DNA of 64,000 bases. Origin: Spiribacter curvatus (GTDB taxonomy: Bacteria > Pseudomonadota > Gammaproteobacteria > Nitrococcales > Nitrococcaceae). The stretch is from the NCBI RefSeq assembly GCF_000485905.1, contig NC_022664.1:1488001-1552000 (forward strand), written 5' to 3'. The notes under the pieces are model-generated. The model was not told the DNA's origin and made no database searches. It saw only the letters and a program-made list of their open reading frames with translations. Shown here piece after piece: positions 9,772-18,006 of the stretch. Both the position numbers and the translations under genes were made by a program. Position 1 is the first letter of the stretch, and every line of letters starts with the position of its first letter.

Positions 9772-10055
9772 TGGAGACGGTCCTCCTCGCAACGATCCCC
9801 GCCATCTTCACCACGATGGGGCTGGCACTCTGGCGGGCCATTAAAGGGCCATCGGTGTTCGATACCATCGTCGGCGTCAATGTCTTCGGGACCAAGACCG
9901 TGCTGCTGATCGCACTGATCGCCTATTTCTCGGGCAATGGGGATCTGGTCGATGTCGCGCTGGTCTACGCATTGATCAACTTCCTTGCTGTGGTGGCGGT
10001 CCTCAAGCTGGTTCGCCAGCGCGATCTGGCCGCCGGCCGTGGGGATGACGGATGA
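9768..10055 (+). CDS. mnhF: Na+/H+ antiporter subunit F (MrpF-like)
   Basis: Three-helix membrane subunit of the Mrp complex, 95 residues. The sequence has the MrpF hallmarks RAIKGPSVFDTIVGVNVFG after the first helix and the NGDLVDVALVYALINFLAVVA block containing the conserved Asp. The ATG at 9768 overlaps the mnhE stop as ATGA, so I prefer it to an upstream GTG/ATG within mnhE. It is followed by mnhG with another ATGA overlap, indicating translational coupling. Confidence 0.92.
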   Translation: MMETVLLATIPAIFTTMGLALWRAIKGPSVFDTIVGVNVFGTKTVLLIALIAYFSGNGDLVDVALVYALINFLAVVAVLKLVRQRDLAAGRGDDG

Positions 10056-10396
10056 TCGATGCGCTGCTGCACGGCCTCTCCGCGGCGATGCTGGTCATTG
10101 GTGGCGGCTTCGCGGTCATTGGCGGCATTGGTGTGGTCCGCTTCCCGGATATCTTCACACGGCTGCATGCCGCCGGTGTCACCGATACGATCGCCCCGCT
10201 ACTGATCGTTGGCGGTCTGGTGCTCCAGTCAGGCTGGACGCTGTTGAGCTTCAAGCTCCTGCTTATTCTGCTGTTCTTACTGTTCACGACACCCACGGCC
10301 TCGCATGCGACCGCCCGCGCCGCGATGGCGGCCGGCATCGAGCCGATCACCCATGACACCGACGCGCCGCCCGGGGAACCGCCATCGAACACCTGA
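10052..10396 (+). CDS. mnhG: Na+/H+ antiporter subunit G (MrpG-like)
   Basis: Third small membrane subunit, 114 residues with three hydrophobic helices. The block GVVRFPDIFTRLHAAGVTDT is the diagnostic MrpG sequence, and LLFLLFTTPTASHATARAA closes the third helix as in the family. It overlaps mnhF by four bases. Its stop lies inside the region where the next gene must begin. Confidence 0.93.
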   Translation: MIDALLHGLSAAMLVIGGGFAVIGGIGVVRFPDIFTRLHAAGVTDTIAPLLIVGGLVLQSGWTLLSFKLLLILLFLLFTTPTASHATARAAMAAGIEPITHDTDAPPGEPPSNT

Positions 10397-10410
10397 TCGA
10401 TATCGCGCTG

Positions 10411-10938
10411 TTGCTATTCCTCATCGTGGTGGCGGTCACCGTGGTCGTCACCCGTGATCTCCTCAAGGCAACGATGCTGTTCGCGATCTACTCGCTGACC
10501 ATTGCCGGGCTGTTCGCCACGCTCGATGCCGGGGATGTGGCATTGACCGAGGCCGCCGTGGGGGCGGGCATCAGCACGGTGCTCATCCTTGCCGTACTCG
10601 CCCTGGTGCCGCGCTACGAGCACCGCCGGGCGGGTCATAGCCTGCCGGCTCTGGCCATTGTCACGCTCACCGGCGCGGCGCTGGTCTATGCCTCCTTCGA
10701 CCTGCCGGCATTCGGAAACGCAGGCAATCCCATCCATCAGCATCTGGGTGCCTATTTCATCGAGCAGACCTACTCGGATATCGGCATTCCCAATCTGGTC
10801 GCAGCCGTACTGGCAAGCTACCGCTCGATCGATACCATGGGTGAGGCCGTTGTCATCCTCACCGCCGGGATCGTGGTCTACGCCCTCCTGGCGCCGCCAC
10901 CCCGTCACCGCCAGCGCCGCGATGGAGGCGACTCATGA
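10411..10938 (+). CDS. Mrp-type antiporter subunit with MbhD/DUF4040-like domains
   Basis: A 175-residue membrane protein resembling the C-terminal part of MrpA, which in Mrp-like and membrane hydrogenase complexes is often a separate subunit (MbhD, MbhE). The helix pair around RDLLKATMLFAIYSLTIAGLF and the segment ALTEAAVGAGISTVLILAVL are typical of the DUF4040 (MbhD) domain; IDTMGEAVVILTAGI near the end resembles MbhE. The start is unclear: TTG at 10411 is the only common start codon in this stretch, but homology-like sequence (IEHLIDIALLLFL) continues upstream to an ATC at 10384 that has a GGGGAA site before it. It overlaps the next gene by four bases. Confidence 0.8.
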   Translation: MLFLIVVAVTVVVTRDLLKATMLFAIYSLTIAGLFATLDAGDVALTEAAVGAGISTVLILAVLALVPRYEHRRAGHSLPALAIVTLTGAALVYASFDLPAFGNAGNPIHQHLGAYFIEQTYSDIGIPNLVAAVLASYRSIDTMGEAVVILTAGIVVYALLAPPPRHRQRRDGGDS

Positions 10939-11411
10939 GAGACAACGCGATCCTCGTGGTGGTGGCCCGCTTCCTGATCCCGCTGGTCATGCTGTTCGGG
11001 CTCTATGTGCAGTTCCACGGCGAGTATTCGCCCGGTGGCGGCTTCCAGGCCGGGGTGCTGTTCGCATCCGCCTGGATTCTGTTCGTGTTCATCTACGGGC
11101 TCGACACCGGCCTGCGGGTCATTCCCCAGCGGGTCATCTACGCCCTCGCCTCCCTGGGGGTCCTGCTCTATGCACTGGTCGGCCTGTTGGGGGTTGCGCT
11201 CGGTGGGCGTTTCCTTGATTTCGATCCGCTTCTCGATGCGCCTAAGGCGGCGCAGCAGACCGGGATCATCCTCGTCGAGTTCGGCGTTGGCGTCACCGTG
11301 GCCGCGGTGGTGATGCTGATCTTCCTGCTGTTCGCCCGACGCCGGGCGGATACCGTCGCGGCCGGCCTCGACCCTGATGCGGCCGACGATGTCAGAGAGG
11401 AACAGCAATGA
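10935..11411 (+). CDS. mnhB: Na+/H+ antiporter subunit B (MrpB-like)
   Basis: Membrane subunit of 158 residues with four hydrophobic segments. The motif QFHGEYSPGGGFQAGVL is the signature of the MnhB domain (also fused to MrpA in some bacteria). The segment QTGIILVEFGVGVTVAAVVM forms the last helix pair. The gene overlaps both neighbours by four bases (ATGA), so it is a core member of the operon. Confidence 0.93.
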   Translation: MRDNAILVVVARFLIPLVMLFGLYVQFHGEYSPGGGFQAGVLFASAWILFVFIYGLDTGLRVIPQRVIYALASLGVLLYALVGLLGVALGGRFLDFDPLLDAPKAAQQTGIILVEFGVGVTVAAVVMLIFLLFARRRADTVAAGLDPDAADDVREEQQ

Positions 11412-11770
11412 CGCTGATCAGCATGGTTAATTACTGGGCCGTGATCGTGCTGATGATGACCGGTTACTACTGCATGATCGTGCGCGGCAACATGATCAAG
11501 AAGGTCATCGGTCTGGGGATTTTCCAGACATCGGTGTTCATCCTGTTCATCTCTGCCGGCAAGGTGAACGGCGGGTCCACCCCCGTGCTGCGTGACGGCG
11601 TCGACCTCTACTCCAATCCCCTCCCGCATGTCCTCATCCTTACCGCGATTGTCGTCGGTATTGCCACCACCGCCGTCGCCCTGGCACTGACCGTGCGCAT
11701 CCGCGAGGCGTACGGCAGCATCGACGATGATGACATCGACGCCGCCGCTGAGGAGGACGATCGCGTATGA
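11408..11770 (+). CDS. mnhC: Na+/H+ antiporter subunit C (MrpC-like)
   Basis: NuoK-related three-helix subunit of 120 residues. GYYCMIVRGNMIKKVIGLGI and the stretch NPLPHVLILTAIVVGIATTA are family signatures; the Pro-His-Val-Leu-x-Leu-Thr-Ala-Ile motif is close to that of complex I NuoK. The C-terminal tail is strongly acidic (DDDDIDAAAEEDD), consistent with halophile-like surface charge. ATGA overlaps join it to mnhB and the following gene. Confidence 0.93.
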   Translation: MTLISMVNYWAVIVLMMTGYYCMIVRGNMIKKVIGLGIFQTSVFILFISAGKVNGGSTPVLRDGVDLYSNPLPHVLILTAIVVGIATTAVALALTVRIREAYGSIDDDDIDAAAEEDDRV

Positions 11771-13251
11771 GCTCGATCACCGAGCTGATGCCCTTCATCG
11801 TCCTGATCCCGCTGATCGCCGGACCCGTCTGTGTCCTGCTGCCGGGACGTGGATTGCCATGGCTGCTGGCGACACTGGCGATGATATCGGCGTTCATCAT
11901 CAGCGCTTTCGTATTGGCGGCGGTCTTTGATGGCGACACGCTGCGCTACGCGTTCGGCGACTGGCCGCCACCGGTGGGTATTGAATACCGGGTGGATGCC
12001 GCCAATGCCTTCGTCGCACTGCTCATTACCGGGGTGTCGGCCATCCTCCTGCCATGGGGCAAGCCCCTGGTGGATGATGAGGTCCCTGAGCGCCAGGGCA
12101 GCTTCTACGCCCTGGTGCTGATCGCGCTGGCAGGGCTGCTTGGCATCACCCTGACCGGTGATGTCTTCAACGTGTTCGTCTTCCTCGAGATCTCGTCGCT
12201 GGCGACCTACGGCCTGATCGCCCATGGCCGCGATCGGCGGGCACTCATCGCGGCATTCCGCTACCTGATCATGGGCACGGTGGGCGCGACCTTCCTGCTG
12301 ATCGGCATCGCGGTGCTCTACATCCTCACCGGCTCGCTCAACATGCTGGATATCGCCGAGCGGCTGCCGGTGAACGAGGGCTCGCGGGCGCTGGATGTCG
12401 GTCTCGGGTTCATCGTAGTGGGGCTCTCGATCAAGCTGGCGCTGTTCCCGCTGCATCACTGGCTGCCCAATGCCTACACCTACGCGCCATCACTGATCAG
12501 TGCCCTGATCGCCGCCACCGCGACCAAGGTGGCGCTTTATGTGATGCTGCGGTTCATTTTCGACGTCTTCGGTCCGGCCTACAGCTTTACGGCACTGCCC
12601 CTGGCCGCCGGGCTGATGGCGCTTGCCATCGGCAGCATGTTCGCCGGCTCGTGGCTGGCGATCCTGCAGAGCAACCTCAAGCGCATGCTGGCCTACTCGT
12701 CGGTCGCGCAGGTCGGCTATATGGTGCTGGGCGTCAGCCTGACCACCGTGTCCGGCCTGACCGCATCGTTCCTGCATCTGTTCAACCACGGCCTGATGAA
12801 GGCGGCCCTGTTCGCCAGCGCCGGGCTCATGGCCTATCGCTGCGGTGGTCTGGGCATGAATGACCTGCGCGGGATCGGCCGGCAGATGCCCTGGACACTC
12901 ACCGGCTTTGCCCTCGCCGGCGTCAGCCTGATCGGGCTGCCGCCCACGGCGGGCTTCATCAGTAAGTGGTACCTCCTGACGGCCGCGGTAGATGCCGGAC
13001 AGATCTGGCTGGTCGGGCTCATCCTGATCACATCGCTGATGGCACTGCTCTATATCGCGCGGGTCATCGAGATCGCCTGGATGCAGCCCCGGCCGGACGA
13101 CGCGCCCGCGGTGGAAGAGGCGCACTGGACGCTGCTGCTGCCGGTCTGGGTGCTGGTCGCCGCCAACTTCTGGTTCGGCATCGATACGCGGCTCACCGTT
13201 GGCGGCGCGACACGCGCAGCCGAGGCGCTCTCCAGTGGGGCGCTGCCATGA
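11767..13251 (+). CDS. mnhD: Na+/H+ antiporter subunit D (MrpD-like)
   Basis: Proton-channel subunit of the NuoL/M/N family, 494 residues with about 14 hydrophobic helices. The discontinuous-helix motif KLALFPLHHWLPNAYTYAPS with the conserved Lys, followed by ALIAATATKVALYV with a second Lys, fits MrpD best. FVFLEISSLATYGLIA carries the conserved Glu of helix 5. This is the first of three NuoL/M-like proteins in the cluster. It overlaps mnhC at its start and the next gene at its end by four bases each. Confidence 0.93.
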   Translation: MSSITELMPFIVLIPLIAGPVCVLLPGRGLPWLLATLAMISAFIISAFVLAAVFDGDTLRYAFGDWPPPVGIEYRVDAANAFVALLITGVSAILLPWGKPLVDDEVPERQGSFYALVLIALAGLLGITLTGDVFNVFVFLEISSLATYGLIAHGRDRRALIAAFRYLIMGTVGATFLLIGIAVLYILTGSLNMLDIAERLPVNEGSRALDVGLGFIVVGLSIKLALFPLHHWLPNAYTYAPSLISALIAATATKVALYVMLRFIFDVFGPAYSFTALPLAAGLMALAIGSMFAGSWLAILQSNLKRMLAYSSVAQVGYMVLGVSLTTVSGLTASFLHLFNHGLMKAALFASAGLMAYRCGGLGMNDLRGIGRQMPWTLTGFALAGVSLIGLPPTAGFISKWYLLTAAVDAGQIWLVGLILITSLMALLYIARVIEIAWMQPRPDDAPAVEEAHWTLLLPVWVLVAANFWFGIDTRLTVGGATRAAEALSSGALP

Positions 13252-14702
13252 CGCCATTGCTCGCCGTCCTGATCCCTTTCATCGGCGCCGCGCTGATCGC
13301 GGCCGCGGCCCGGCGCCCCCGGCTCCGCGACGGGTTGTGTTTCGGGTTGCCGATACCGCTGTTCCTGACTGTGGTCGGCGTTCTGGTTAATCGGGTCGGC
13401 GGCGGTCATGACGGGCAACAGACGATCGTCGAACTGATGCCGGGGCTGACGATCACGCTTTCCGCACAGCCACTGGGGCTGGTGTTCGCGCTGCTGGCCG
13501 CGACGCTCTATATCGCCGCAACCCCCTACGCGATCGGCTATATGCGGGCCGGTGGTTACCATCATCTGGCCCGCTTCATGGCCTGCTATGCGATCGCCCT
13601 GGGCGCGACCATGGGCATCGCCTTTGCCGAGAATCTACTCACTCTGTATCTGTTCTACGAGATCCTCTCGATCTCGACCTATCCGCTGGTCGCCCATACC
13701 GGTACCGAGAAGGCCCGAAGCGGCGGGCGCACTTATCTCTCGCTGTTACTGGTCACGAGCATCGGGCTGATGCTGCCGGCGATCATCTGGATCTGGCACG
13801 CCACCGGCACCCTCAGCTTCACCAACGGCGGGATCCTGACCGATCAGGTGCCGACCAGCATCGGTGCGATCGTGCTGGTGGTGCTGATATACGGCATCGG
13901 CAAGGCCGCGATCATGCCGTTCCATCGCTGGTTACCAGCGGCAATGGTTGCGCCGACGCCGGTTTCCGCGCTGTTGCATGCCGTGGCGGTGGTCAAGGCG
14001 GGGGTGTTCAGCGTGCTCACCGTCGTGCTCTATATCTTCGGGCTCGAGTACACCCAGTCACTGGTCACGCAGCCGATGATGCTGGGCGTCGCGGTGTTCA
14101 CAATGCTCGCCGCCTCCCTGGTCGCCCTGCGTCAGGATAACCTCAAGGCGCGACTCGCCTATTCCACGGTCAGTCAGCTCGCCTACATCGTCACCGGCGC
14201 GCTCCTCGCCACCGAGTTGTCGGCCATCGGCGGTGGTCTGCACATGCTCATGCATGGCTTTGGCAAGATCACACTGTTTTTCTGTGCCGGCGCCATTTAT
14301 GTCGCCAATGGCATCAATACAGTCAGCGGCATGGACGGTCTTGCCCGGCGCATGCCGTTGACCATGCTGGCGTTTTTCATCGGCGCGCTATGCGTCATCG
14401 GGCTGCCGCCCACCGGTGGCTTCTGGAGCAAGTGGTATCTGATCAGCGGTGCCTGGAGCACCGGAGAATACCTGGTGGTGGCGGCCTTCGTACTCAGCAC
14501 GCTGCTCAATGTCGGTTATCTGATGCCGCCGGTGATGCGCGCGTTCCTGCGCCCGCTACCGGGTAATGATCCCTCTCAGCAGCGCGTCTCCGAGGCGCCC
14601 GCACTCTGTCTGATCCCGCTGCTGGTCACCGCGGCGGGCACCCTCGTATTGTTCATCCTGGCGGATCCAGCCTATCGACTCCTGACAATGGGCATTCCGT
14701 GA
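13248..14702 (+). CDS. NuoL/MrpA-like proton-channel subunit
   Basis: Second NuoL/M-family subunit, 484 residues. Its helix 7-8 region reads KAAIMPFHRWLPAAMVAPT then PVSALLHAVAVVKAGVF, which is closer to MrpA, NuoL and HyfB than to MrpD, so it probably supplies the channel half of MrpA whose C-terminal half is the separate MbhD-like gene at 10411. The start ATG at 13248 forms an ATGA overlap with the previous gene; a longer frame upstream is only antisense-free read-through inside mnhD. It is followed by a 19-base gap and a small membrane gene. Confidence 0.88.
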   Translation: MTPLLAVLIPFIGAALIAAAARRPRLRDGLCFGLPIPLFLTVVGVLVNRVGGGHDGQQTIVELMPGLTITLSAQPLGLVFALLAATLYIAATPYAIGYMRAGGYHHLARFMACYAIALGATMGIAFAENLLTLYLFYEILSISTYPLVAHTGTEKARSGGRTYLSLLLVTSIGLMLPAIIWIWHATGTLSFTNGGILTDQVPTSIGAIVLVVLIYGIGKAAIMPFHRWLPAAMVAPTPVSALLHAVAVVKAGVFSVLTVVLYIFGLEYTQSLVTQPMMLGVAVFTMLAASLVALRQDNLKARLAYSTVSQLAYIVTGALLATELSAIGGGLHMLMHGFGKITLFFCAGAIYVANGINTVSGMDGLARRMPLTMLAFFIGALCVIGLPPTGGFWSKWYLISGAWSTGEYLVVAAFVLSTLLNVGYLMPPVMRAFLRPLPGNDPSQQRVSEAPALCLIPLLVTAAGTLVLFILADPAYRLLTMGIP

Positions 14703-14721
14703 TAATGGCAAGGGACATCGC

Positions 14722-15009
14722 ATGAAACTGGTGAACGCAACCGCATCAGTGCTCGAGGCGCTGGTCCGGCACGGCCGCTCGCTGCGGCTTGGGATGATCG
14801 GTCTGATGGTGCTCGTCGTGGTGCTTGATATCCTCAAGCCCTCCCACTACAGCCGCTTCCCATGGGATGGCATCCCCGGCTTTACCGCGGCCTTCGCCTT
14901 CCTCGGGGCTCTGCTGTTGATCGGCGTCTATAAGGCGATCGGCTTCGGACTCGTCTACCGACGCCCGGACTATTACCGCGACGAGCACGAGGAACCGACG
15001 GATGGCTGA
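14722..15009 (+). CDS. small membrane protein of the antiporter operon, unknown role
   Basis: A 95-residue protein with two clear hydrophobic helices (about residues 21-38 and 53-75) joined by a conserved-looking loop SHYSRFPWDGIPGF, and a charged C-terminus (RRPDYYRDEHEEP). I do not recognise a named family. Its place between two proton-channel genes, with an 8-base overlap into the next one, implies that it is a subunit or assembly factor of this complex. A comparable small gene occurs in some Mrp-like clusters of gammaproteobacteria, as far as I recall. Confidence 0.7.
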   Translation: MKLVNATASVLEALVRHGRSLRLGMIGLMVLVVVLDILKPSHYSRFPWDGIPGFTAAFAFLGALLLIGVYKAIGFGLVYRRPDYYRDEHEEPTDG

Positions 15010-16690
15010 AGGACTCCACCTGCATCCGGCGTTCCTGCTGATGCTGGGCGCACTGCCACTGGCCGTTCTCCAGGGCCGCTCGCGTCAGCTATGGCAGCTG
15101 ACTCTGCCATTGCTGGTGCTGGGCGCAGTGATCGCGCTGCCTTCGGATACCACGATCCGCATGCAACTGGTGGGACTGGAGCTGGCGCCGCTCCGGGTGG
15201 ACAAGCTCAGTCTGGTATTCGGCTATGTATTCGCGCTGATCATCCTGATCGGCAACTGCTTCGCGCTAAAGGTCGATGACGGCGCTCAGCATGTCGCCGC
15301 CGCCTTCTATGCGGCCGCCGGGCTCGGCGCCGTATTCGCCGGCGATCTGATCACCCTGTATGTATTCTGGGAGATCATGATGGTGGCGTCGGTGTGGCTG
15401 ATCTGGCGCCGCCGGCGGCAGGCGGCCTACGACGCTGGATTCCGCTATCTGGTGATCCATGCGCTGGGCGGTATGCTGCTGCTCGCTGGCATCATCGCCT
15501 ACTGGCTGCATACCGGCAGCCTTGCTTTCGAGGCACTGGAAGGCGGTGGAGCGGCTTTCTATCTGATCCTTGTGGCGTTCCTGATCAATGCCGCGGCTCC
15601 CCCACTCCATGCCTGGCTTCCGGACGCCTACCCGCAGGCGACCGTCACCGGCACGGTATTCCTCAGCGCGTTCACCACCAAAACCGCCGTCTATGTGCTG
15701 GCCAGGGGCTTTCCGGGCACGGAGCTGCTGGTCTGGCTGGGCGTATTCATGACGCTCTACGGCGTTATCTACGCGTTCCTCGTCAACGACATCCGCCAGC
15801 TCCTGTCCTATCACATCATCAGTCAGGTCGGTTACATGGTGGCCGGTGTCGGGATCGGCACCACGCTGGCCATCAGCGGCACCGCCGCTCATGCATTCAC
15901 GCATATCCTCTACAAGGCGCTGCTGCTGATGGGCGCAGGGGCGGTCCTACAGATGACAGGGCGCAGCCGGCTGACGGAACTGGGCGGCCTCTATCGGAGC
16001 ATGCCCGTGACCTTCCTGCTCTATATGGTCGGGGGGCTGTCGATCTCGGCATTCCCGCTGTTCAGCGGTTTCGTGAGCAAGACCATGATCATCGAGGCCG
16101 CAGCGGCGGATGGCCGGGGCATGATCTTCCTGCTGATGACGCTCGCGGGGGTGGGGACGTTCATGAGCACCACCCTCAAGCTGCCGTGGTATACCTTCAT
16201 GGGCCGCGATGCGGGACTACGGCCCGCCGAGGCACCGCTCAACATGCGCATCGCCATGGGCATCGCGGCGCTGTTCTGCTTTGTCATCGGCATCGTTCCG
16301 GAATGGCTCTACGCCATCCTGCCCTACCCGGTGGACTATGAGGCGTATACAGCCGGGCATCTGATCAAGGAAATGCAGCTCCTGCTGTTCACGGGCCTGG
16401 GCTTCTTCCTGTTCCTCCATTGGCTGGGCGGCAAGGATAAGATCAGCCTGGATCTTGACTGGTTCTACCGCGTGCCGGGCAGACAGGCGCTGGCGTCTGT
16501 CGGCGACGCCATCGGCCGCATCGATCGCGGGGCCCGCGACGCATCCATGATACGCTTTCGACGCGCCGAGGACAGGGCGACCCATCTGCGCCTGAGTGGT
16601 TGGCCGCTACGCAGTTGGCCGACCGGCTCAATGGCGTTCTGGACGGCGATCGTCCTCGCCATGCTCCTGGCCTTCGGGATGGGGGAATAG
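15002..16690 (+). CDS. MrpD/NuoM-like proton-channel subunit, third copy
   Basis: Third NuoL/M-family subunit, 562 residues. LYVFWEIMMVASVWLIW holds the helix-5 Glu; the helix-7 equivalent APPLHAWLPDAYPQATVTG lacks the usual Lys immediately before the first PLH but keeps the LPDAYP core, and FLSAFTTKTAVYVLARG supplies the next Lys. About 90 residues at the C-terminus (after LFLHWLGGKDK) form an extra soluble part and one more helix. It ends the antiporter operon 31 bases before the island boundary. Confidence 0.88.
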   Translation: MAEGLHLHPAFLLMLGALPLAVLQGRSRQLWQLTLPLLVLGAVIALPSDTTIRMQLVGLELAPLRVDKLSLVFGYVFALIILIGNCFALKVDDGAQHVAAAFYAAAGLGAVFAGDLITLYVFWEIMMVASVWLIWRRRRQAAYDAGFRYLVIHALGGMLLLAGIIAYWLHTGSLAFEALEGGGAAFYLILVAFLINAAAPPLHAWLPDAYPQATVTGTVFLSAFTTKTAVYVLARGFPGTELLVWLGVFMTLYGVIYAFLVNDIRQLLSYHIISQVGYMVAGVGIGTTLAISGTAAHAFTHILYKALLLMGAGAVLQMTGRSRLTELGGLYRSMPVTFLLYMVGGLSISAFPLFSGFVSKTMIIEAAAADGRGMIFLLMTLAGVGTFMSTTLKLPWYTFMGRDAGLRPAEAPLNMRIAMGIAALFCFVIGIVPEWLYAILPYPVDYEAYTAGHLIKEMQLLLFTGLGFFLFLHWLGGKDKISLDLDWFYRVPGRQALASVGDAIGRIDRGARDASMIRFRRAEDRATHLRLSGWPLRSWPTGSMAFWTAIVLAMLLAFGMGE

Positions 16691-16721
16691 GGACAGACGA
16701 CAGCGACGACGGTGGGGAGAC

Positions 16722-16766
16722 TGGTGCCGGCGCACGGATTTGAACCGCGGACCTACGCATTACGAA
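16722..16766 (+). repeat. left attachment repeat (tRNA-Thr 3' remnant)
   Basis: Forty-five bases from TGGTGCCGGCGCACGGATT to the end of CATTACGAA repeat those at 29500-29544, with one difference (T here, C in the tRNA, at 16741). The rest of the tRNA is absent, so this copy is the displaced original 3' end. Confidence 0.93.
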
Positions 16767-16813
16767 GGATATTTTCTATTACTTAAACTATTGTTTTTAA
16801 TAGTATTGCGTTT

Positions 16814-16837
16814 AAAGTAGTACACTTTGTAGTATAC
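16814..16837. repeat. GTAGTA repeats near the left end, candidate integrase arm sites
   Basis: AAAGTAGTACA (16814-16824) and TTTGTAGTATA (16826-16836) lie side by side. The same 11-mer types recur at the right end (29425-29435, and inverted at 29454-29444). Shared short motifs near both ends fit arm-type binding sites of the integrase. Confidence 0.4.
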
Positions 16838-16858
16838 AAAAACCGCGTCAATCAAGTC

Positions 16859-17104
16859 TCAAAATTCCACCCAAATGACCTTAAAACGGTTACGATCACT
16901 GCACTGAGACTCACCCACGGTTGCGAGTGAACGCCACTGCTCAATCTTCTCTGCCGCATCCCCACGCATCGTGAAACTGGACATCCTGAACCCGTAGTCC
17001 CTCGCGAGAACCAATGTCTCGACCGCAGAACACTCAGTAATGAGTTGTTCCAACTGTTCGTCGGTTAGATCCTGTGCCATCCCAGAGGTATCAGTCTCTC
17101 TCAT
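16859..17104 (-). CDS. small hypothetical protein paired with RHH regulator
   Basis: An 81-residue protein starting MRETDTSGMAQDLTDEQLEQL. It is not recognised. The N-terminal third is predicted helical and acidic, followed by a mixed region (ETLVLARDYGFRMSSFTM) and a basic-aromatic end (RNRFKVIWVEF). The ATG at 17104 overlaps the stop of the upstream RHH gene by four bases (ATGA), so the pair is translationally coupled. Such pairs can be toxin-antitoxin modules, but no toxin motif is visible here; it could also be an accessory regulator of the element. Confidence 0.55.
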   Translation of the reverse strand: MRETDTSGMAQDLTDEQLEQLITECSAVETLVLARDYGFRMSSFTMRGDAAEKIEQWRSLATVGESQCSDRNRFKVIWVEF

Positions 17105-17301
17105 ACCGACCACTCACCTTGCTTCTTCCTCAGCACCTCGTCCTCCAACAAGTCTCGGTTCGCATCCAGTTCGCGACGGATCCCACGACGAATCATTGAA
17201 CTGACATCACACCACTGTTGATCCGCTAGGAACTCCAACTGCCCATGCACCACTGCAGGAATACGCACCGTGACCATGCGGTCTTGTCGATTTAATCGCA
17301 T
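17101..17301 (-). CDS. ribbon-helix-helix DNA-binding protein
   Basis: A 66-residue protein whose middle reads MVTVRIPAVVHGQLEFLA then a polar turn and SSMIRRGIRREL: a short strand followed by two helices, the Arc/MetJ/CopG (RHH) pattern. RHH proteins bind operators as dimers of dimers. It could control the element (integration, copy state) or be the antitoxin for the overlapping small gene downstream. The tail (LLEDEVLRKKQGEW) is charged. The calling rests on pattern only. Confidence 0.6.
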   Translation of the reverse strand: MRLNRQDRMVTVRIPAVVHGQLEFLADQQWCDVSSMIRRGIRRELDANRDLLEDEVLRKKQGEWSV

Positions 17302-17372
17302 GTGTTACCTCGTACGACCATGTATTTTTTCTTATTTATACGAGTTGCTCTCTTCACCAACCCTGACACAAC

Positions 17373-17409
17373 GAAAAAGACCGCTGACTTCACGGGAAGA
17401 CAACGGTCT
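17373..17409 (-). terminator. intrinsic terminator of the serine recombinase gene
   Basis: On the minus strand a 14-bp stem with 12 matched pairs (arms 17409-17396 and 17391-17378, ending CGGTCT) closes a 4-base loop and is followed by TTTTT. It lies 33 bases after the recombinase stop. Confidence 0.75.
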
Positions 17410-17442
17410 ACAAGGGATCAGAAGGGGAACTGTGAAGTGGGA

Positions 17443-17994
17443 TTAGGTTATGGACTCTTTGAGTACCCGGTAGACACTCGCTCGACCAATGCCGAGGGTC
17501 TTCGCAATCTCGGTCGCGCCCAGTCCCTCTGACCGGAGTTCTTGAACCTGAGTAGGTTGAATGGTTTTCTTCCGACCCTTGTAGACACCACGTGCCTTCG
17601 CCTTCGCGATCCCCTCCATCTGCCGTTCCCGACGAAGATTGCTTTCAAACTCTGCGAAGACGCCCAACATATCCAGGAACGCTTTACCTGCACTGGTTGA
17701 GGTATCAATAGGTTGTTCAATCGCCTTCAGGGACACGCCCTTGACCCTCAACTCGTAGACGATGTTTTGCAGATCGCGAATAGAACGCGCTAGTCGATCA
17801 ATCCTTGTGACCACTAGTTCATCGCCCTCACGGAGGAATTCGAGTAACACACCCAGTTCTTTACGACCTTCGGTTGAGGTTCCTGAGACTTTCTCCTGCC
17901 GAACTATCTCGCATCCCCATTCTTTGAGGGATTCGACCTGGAGAGTTAGATCCTGCCCTTCGCTGCTAACACGTGCATAACCATAAGTTGCCAT
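17443..17994 (-). CDS. serine recombinase, resolvase/invertase family
   Basis: A 183-residue site-specific recombinase of the Tn3 resolvase/Hin invertase type. The catalytic Ser is residue 10 in GYARVSSEGQD; VTRIDRLARSIRDL carries the conserved Arg pair of the active site; the E-helix region FESNLRRERQMEGIAKAKARG follows in order. The C-terminal 45 residues form a helix-turn-helix (LRSEGLGATEIAKTLGIGRA) that reads the crossover site. Length and order are typical of a complete, active protein. Candidate recognition repeats lie just upstream (18007-18104). It could resolve element multimers or invert a segment. Confidence 0.9.
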   Translation of the reverse strand: MATYGYARVSSEGQDLTLQVESLKEWGCEIVRQEKVSGTSTEGRKELGVLLEFLREGDELVVTRIDRLARSIRDLQNIVYELRVKGVSLKAIEQPIDTSTSAGKAFLDMLGVFAEFESNLRRERQMEGIAKAKARGVYKGRKKTIQPTQVQELRSEGLGATEIAKTLGIGRASVYRVLKESIT

Positions 17995-18006
17995 CGGACG
18001 CCCCTG

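Noticed and set aside
12966-13247. Upstream extension of the second proton-channel gene
   Set aside because: The extra frame lies inside mnhD and codes for hydrophilic, Arg/Gly-rich sequence; the ATGA overlap at 13248 is the natural start.
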